DNA of 64,000 nucleotides, from NCBI GenBank assembly GCA_030272585.1, contig BSYQ01000001.1, positions 2,108,001-2,172,000 on the forward strand, in the 5' to 3' direction. The notes under the pieces are model-generated. The model had not been told where the DNA came from and did not search any database. It saw only the letters and a program-made list of their open reading frames with translations. Origin of the DNA: Bryopsis sp. KO-2023 (Eukaryota > Chlorophyta > Ulvophyceae > Bryopsidales > Bryopsidaceae). The position numbers and the translations under genes were made by a program. Below are positions 58,762-64,000 of the stretch, piece after piece; position 1 is the stretch's first letter, and every line of letters begins with the position of its first letter.

Positions 58762-61700
58762 TCACTTCTTCTTTCTGCTGCTCCTCTTCTTTTCCAGCGG
58801 CGGCGTTTCGTCATCCGACTGTGTCGAATTCCGGCGGCGACCTTCATCACTGTGCTTCCTCTCTTTCTTCTTTTTGTGTTTCTTTTCGCTCGGTTGATCC
58901 CCCAGGTCGATCACTTCGTCAAGATCGAGGTCGAGGTCTTCCTCGGTGTGTTTCCTCCTGGATTTTTTGTGTTTGTCTTTTTTTTCATCGCGGTCTTCGA
59001 CCTTCTCCTCGCCGTCGTCGTCGCTGTCGTGCTTTTTGTGTTTTCTGTGCTCCTTATGCTTCCGTGACTTTTTCTCTGCAATGAAAAATACATGTATCAT
59101 TCTCTGCCGAAGTTTGTTTCGCTTTTGTGGAGCTGAGTATGCATGGGTGTGCGACATGGATTCATACACCCACAGCCGCCGCCACACCTGCTCGATGCTC
59201 CTCATCATCGGAATCTGTATTGTGCCTGTGTTTCTTCTCGTGCTCCTTTTCCCTTTCCTTTTCCCTCTCTTTCTCTTTCTCTTTCTCCTTCTCTTTTTCC
59301 TTTTCTTTTTCCCTCTCTTTCTCTTTCTCCTTCTCTCGATCTTTTTCCTTTCCCTTTTTCTTCTTTTCCTTTTTCTTCTTGGGATAATCGTCCTCAGAAT
59401 CCTCCTCAGAAGAGGGTTCCTGGCTCAAATCCTGTCGGTCGAGCAACTGGTTAGCTAAAATCTTTCATGCAAGCGGGTTTAATCTGTAGGAGGAGTTGAA
59501 GGAATGCTGCAAATGGGGATCCTCACCGATGGCTCATCAGGCACAAGGCTTGCTGCACTCCCTGTAGAAATCAATTACCAGTTCAGGGAACGGCAAGCCC
59601 ATTCCAAACACATCTGTTTGCACAGCTGAAAAGCACACTGGTGCACAGTTCTCTTTCTCATTTTGCTGCAAATTCAGACTCGAATACAGTAGATCTAGGG
59701 CTTACCGTCATCCTCTTTGGGTTTCTCTGGTTCACGCTCTTCTTTGCGTCCCCAAGCCCACATTCTCTTCTTTTTGGGGGGCTCAGGCGGCTGAGCATCC
59801 CTTTATCAGAAAAGTCGAGCATAATCAACGCGGTCACCTTAATGTTTTCCGAACAAGACAAAACAAGCCGTTGAAGGAGCTCACTCTGTTTTATCTTCTT
59901 CTTCTACCACCGAACCCGCCTCCAGGTCAGATTCCTCTTCTCCATTCAAACGCTTTATTTGCTTGACCATCGCGATGTCAGCGTCGTCCCCGTTCAATTT
60001 CAGAAATTCGTTGAGGTCCTGGAAACATGTTTTCAAGGTAAGCTATTCTTCCACTCTTATCCCCCTTTCGACAGAAATAAAGACAGCAGCAGCTGGACTC
60101 AATTGCATCGAAGGAATTGGTTACCTTCAAGTCTTGCATGTCTAGCTCCTCTGTGTTCCCCGCCTCCAGTTCATCCAAGGCGATTCGAGCCTGGAATGGA
60201 AATCGTTTTAGACAGTGGCTCGCACCAGGTCAGCGAAACGAATCACAAGTGCAACGCACCTCATCCCTTGCGAGTTCCAGGAGCTGGATCCTGGCCGTTC
60301 TTCCTGATTGTATCCTGATCAGTGCAATAAGGCTGAAAACAGGTGGTATCGCCATCAAAACCACCAAGAGCCCACCCTGAACAAAGGAAGCTTTAGAGCT
60401 AAGTGTTTTGATACATTTCAAATGTTGGGTATTGCTCGAGCGATGGCTTTTGGAATATACCAGGTATTGTGCAATTGTTGCCAAAGTCACAGAGCTATCC
60501 AAAAAATCGCTGCACAAGTCGGAAGGCCAAGCTTCACATGACGTGCATCCTGCGGTTTCCTCAAAATCTACCTGGCATGAAAAAAATTAAATCAAAACAA
60601 CGAACTGAAGAAAGACTTTGTCGAGCGCGTGAAAATCCATGGGAATTCTTAGAGCAAGAGGGGAGGGCGTTCTGGTCACCCCAAGAGGTCTGGACATATG
60701 AGACGGTGTCTGCAACAAATCATCAGATCAGGTCTCCGTGAAAGCTCATGGCAACCTAAAGGTATTCATAGACTTATCACCGCTAAGAATTAGACTCTAC
60801 CTTTTGAATCGCACGCATTGTTGGAGGCGCAAGAACACCCGGCGCAGCCTTCAAATGAGTCTTGACTCAATCGACAGCTGCATATCCAAGCACAAACATA
60901 AGTTTGATTTCCAAATGGTGCCCAGTTGCTGTTGTAGACCAGTTAAAAGGCTGGATCACGGACCTCTCATTCATGTTGCTGTGGGTCTGGGAAAATAGGA
61001 GCCCCAAGCCCGCTCCAGACATGAGTGTCAAGGCAATGTGAAGTCCAAGAACAGCACTCTTCTTGCTTGCCAGCCCTGTGAGAGCCTGGAGAGGTGAGCC
61101 AGTCAATAAATTGCGATGCTTTCATAAAAGGACAAGTTTGGAACAAGAAACCTCACGCTGGGGAGCAATCTGTTCATTATCTCTTTCCTTAGCACACGGC
61201 CGGTACTCACAAGGATTCCTGAAACTCCACACGCCCCCCACGAGAGGAAGGGTATGATAACAAGGCGGTCATCTCTGCCATATATCTACAAGCATAATGT
61301 CAGTCATGCTTGTCGAATTCAAGAGATACAGCAGTAAAGATAAGCGTCGCTGGAAGCTGGAATCTATTCAATCAAAGTGAATGTTGCTTGGTGAACGGAG
61401 GGTTTGGTGTTTAGATTCTGGTGAGTCATTGGTGGATGTATTTATTTTGGAGAGCAAGCACTTGTAAATTCACCACCTGCCAGTACTGGAAGCCAGGAAT
61501 CGCCAGAGTGAGCAAGAGTATCAAGGATGACACAATGCTTCCCTGTCGCAGTCAGCTGCACAAGTTAGGACTGCGCTGAAAGTAGACTGTGCCAGCTTGG
61601 GTGTCAAATGCCCTTGCGTTTTTTCAGGGGTTGAGGTGCTTTGGTGGTATAATTTTCAGAATTTATCCAATCACTTCTTTTTTGCTTGTAAAGCAAAGTG

Positions 61701-62375
61701 AATGCAGAAAAAAGAAAAGATTTCTAGTTTTTCTGAGGCAGCTTCAGATCACTGTTGGTGTTGATTAATTCGATCAGAGATTCGATTCGATTCGATTCGA
61801 TTCCACCTTCCTTTTAGAGGTGGTGGTTGGGTCTGGAAAATTGCCACATAACCTCCATTTTGAGAGGTTATGCTCAGTTTTGGATATGGCCCCAAGACAA
61901 CAAGAGCTCCTAAACCATGGAATAGGGCAATGCCTTCGTGAAAGTCAACACTGTCTTGGGTTTCGATCAAGAGCTAGTTGGCAATTTGAGATTAAGAGAA
62001 GCACACACTTCGCGAACCATTCAACTAAAACGTGCCAACTCATAACATTCAGTAGGAGGGGTTCGTGGAGCGATTGGGAGGGCGGGTTGTGTTCTGGGCC
62101 CGACGACCTGGTCTAAGGTCGGCCGTTCGGCTTAAACAAAAAACTATGGTGGATCCAAAGATACCTGACTGCAAATTTCGGCAAGTCCATGAGTCGGCGT
62201 GGTCAGTGGCCATCGTTTCGGTTTCGCCGCCATTTGTGCCGATTTCAACACTCAATCCATCAACCCAGAATTCCTCAAAGACTGCGAAAAACGGGGATAA
62301 GAACAGTGCACACGCGAAGTCCTGGATGCTGCTAGCATCGCACGACACCCCCCCCCTCTGCGGAACAAGCGCCAT
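58762..62375 (-). CDS. Multi-pass membrane protein with long Lys/Glu-rich tail
   Basis: About 13 exons. Firm ones: 62375-62165, 61542-61477, 61285-61211, 60848-60801, 60376-60260, 60190-60125, 60018-59885, 59800-59706, 59561-59527, 59446-59188, 59075-58762; phases from 60376 to the stop all agree. Two others are less sure at one border (61954 to about 61848; 61085 to about 60970). Hydrophobic helices: FACALFLSPFFAVF, ALFHGLGALVVLG, SSLILLLTLAIPGF, LVIIPFLSWGACGVSGIL, LGLHIALTLMSGAGLGLLF, LLVVLMAIPPVFSLIALI. Then comes a soluble region (ELARDE, DDADIAMVKQIKRLN), acidic and basic clusters, a run of (EK) repeats over ~50 residues (EKEKEKEREKEKEK) and a very basic end (KKRSSRKKK). No family recognised. 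Starts of this gene and the carbonic anhydrase are 549 bp apart. Confidence 0.65.
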
Positions 62376-62924
62376 GGTCACTCAAGCTTGTCGCGGAATT
62401 CCCGTAGAACTTGTACAAACCCCAACAGATCTGAGTCTAGACTTCGAAACCTATGGGTGCAGTTCCTGTTAGTACAACAAGCTACACGATTCTGCATCAT
62501 GACTAGGAAGCACCGTGACTGCGCTTGATTGTGAACTTGGGCCATCGAACTTGAAACTCATGGGCGGCGAAATCTCTTTTGAAACCAGAAAACCCCAAGT
62601 TTGCGGGGTGGCGGCAAAACCACATACCACCCTTTCCCGCCAGGAGCTCCTGGTGAAAATGACGTGGCCATCAGATTAACATCAAACTGACTCACGAGCT
62701 CTGACAAGGGCCTGATCCTGCTGAGCAGCGGCGGCACTGTCCTTTCTTGTCGTGTCTACCTTGGCAAAACGCGTTGTATTGGATAGATTGCCGTACATAT
62801 TTTAGGATCTCCACCGTTCTTACGACATGTGACTCTGGGAATAAAATAGCCTACGTCTTCCTTGAGTTTGTCTAGCTTTCGCACAACTTTAAGTTTCTCC
62901 AACTATTTGTTTTTTCGTCCAACA
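62376..62924. promoter_or_regulatory. Divergent intergenic region, 549 bp
   Basis: Lies between the ATG of the minus-strand membrane protein (62375) and the ATG of the carbonic anhydrase (62925). Both promoters must be here. No TATA element stands out. Confidence 0.45.
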
Positions 62925-63975
62925 ATGGGAGGATTCGCCGCGCTTCGTTCCGCAACTCTTCCCGGGTGCCGACCTGGACAGGCTCAACCGGTGGTATCCG
63001 GTTCCGCACACCGTGCGAGAAGCCTGCAGGGAAAGATCAACAACAGGAGGTGAGTGCAAGTCGATAAGCGTCTTTGGTGGTGTAAGCGTCTTTGGTGGTG
63101 CGCGATTTTACTCTAAAGCCAAGCCGTAGGACCACAACACATTTCGAAGTTTGGGATTGATGCTAAGGACGTCGCGAAAAAAGGCTCTTCGCGCGGTGTC
63201 CTTCTAGCGGCTTGGAGGTGAACTGGGCTCCTTTTAAACTTTTTAAGCGCGACTTGGCTCCGCTACAGCGTGTCGGTACACTTTGTCGCTTTGAATCAGA
63301 TTGCCTTGCTGTCAGATTTTGTCGTAACGGCGCGAAAAGTGGTTCGAATCGGAATGGGGCGAGCTCGATACAAGGAGCGACGTTTCGAAGCTTGCACAAC
63401 ACAGTGATTGCTTGGGATTACGGAGAGTTGGGGAGGGGTCGTAGTGGCCCAAGGCGGGGCCATTGTATGTCATGGTCCCGAACCTGTATTACAACCTGGT
63501 TGAATCAGATAGAGGGTTCCACTCGACTGGACGCTACATGTCGATAAGTTTGCGACTCCTCTGTCGAGGAGTGTCTGGCTCGAACATTGTCCAGTACCAC
63601 TTCATGGATCCAGTACAACGGATATTAAACAGGGTTCCACAGAAACTTGACGTCTTCAATATTTTCGTCCGCAGGACGCTCGTAACCTCCAAAGCTAAGG
63701 AGGGAAACGGCGTCGAAGAAGCCTCTAAGCCTAAAGATGGCGTCACCAGCGTCCAAAAGCTGCTGTCCAACAACAGGTAGTTTGGAGGGGATATTCTTGG
63801 CTGTGTAAGGGAAGTCGACGTTCGCTCCGAAATCTTTGGGTTCGCTGAGCACGTGATGCCTCGTAGGTACTGGGCCGAGAAAGTCAGCGCCGAGAAGCCA
63901 GACTTTTTCGAGGAGTTGTCGAAGGGACAAGCGCCCGAGTTTTTCTGGATTGGATGCGCTGACTCGCGAGTCTTG
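62925..63975 (+). CDS. Beta-carbonic anhydrase, N-terminal part (cut by window end)
   Basis: Exons: 62925-63049, 63675-63776, 63867-63975, all GT-AG and in phase; the gene continues past the window. Beta-carbonic anhydrase interconverts CO2 and bicarbonate using one zinc. Exon 1 (MGGFAALRSATLPGCRPGQA, Arg/Ala/Ser-rich, no acidic residues) looks like an organelle-targeting peptide. From VQKLLSNNRYWAEKVSAEKP through FFEELSKGQAPEFFWIG to CADSRVL it matches the family start. The Cys is the first zinc ligand, and the Asp-Arg pair is the catalytic dyad. The remaining ligands (His, Cys) lie beyond the window. Plastid or mitochondrial location fits a carbon-concentrating or pH role, but the compartment is not shown by sequence alone. 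Confidence 0.9.
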
Positions 63976-64000
63976 GTAAGAAGCCTGCAAGTATCCTCAT

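Noticed and set aside
58946-59458. Plus-strand ORFs rich in Phe, Leu and Ser
   Set aside because: Complement of the Lys/Glu-rich exons of the minus-strand gene.
1-64000. CRISPR arrays, bacterial operons, ribosome binding sites, rRNA genes
   Set aside because: None seen; spliced genes and LTR elements show this is eukaryotic nuclear DNA, and the tandem repeats present lack unique spacers.

Overview
The window is nuclear DNA of an intron-rich eukaryote. Genes are split by short GT-AG introns (about 150-600 bp) rich in T runs, microsatellites and poly-C/poly-G tracts. Several genes point to the green (plant/algal) lineage: a RanGAP whose N-terminus resembles the plant WPP domain, a STEEP1-like/DUF167 fusion with the domain order I recall from land plants, a chloroplast-sensor-kinase-like protein and a beta-carbonic anhydrase. 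A green alga is my best guess. This is inference from domain content; I could run no search. All exon joins were made by hand from splice sites and reading phase.

Layout: 2-722 (+) 3' end of an unrecognised acidic protein; 1177-3063 (+) STEEP1-like/DUF167 fusion, six exons; 6128-7535 (-) two-helix membrane protein with a CxxC pair and an Arg/Ser-rich tail; 8135-11438 (+) RanGAP, ten exons; 12611-22921 a fold-back DNA element (10-bp target duplication) carrying a 9.1-kb LTR element with no recognisable polymerase; 24232-26746 (+) Rab GDI lacking its N-terminal exons; 28625-28744 (+) a kinesin motor relic; 31033-31459 (+) two weak candidate exons; 32428-33036 (-) secreted glycine-rich protein; 36348-41478 (-) receptor-like kinase with a duplicated ectodomain; 42808-49671 (-) intact Ty3/gypsy-type retrotransposon with apparently identical LTRs; 50363-52481 (+) secreted protein with four copies of an eight-cysteine module; 54913-58217 (+) chloroplast-sensor-kinase-like protein; 58762-62375 (-) multi-pass membrane protein with a Lys/Glu-rich tail; 62925-63975 (+) start of a beta-carbonic anhydrase, cut by the window edge.

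The genes do not form a pathway or operon; they are independent transcription units. Two divergent pairs share short upstream regions (6128-7535 with RanGAP; 58762-62375 with carbonic anhydrase). The points most worth attention are the four-module cysteine-rich secreted protein, the duplicated-ectodomain kinase, the nested transposon, and the two LTR elements that share a primer-binding site although only one encodes a polymerase.
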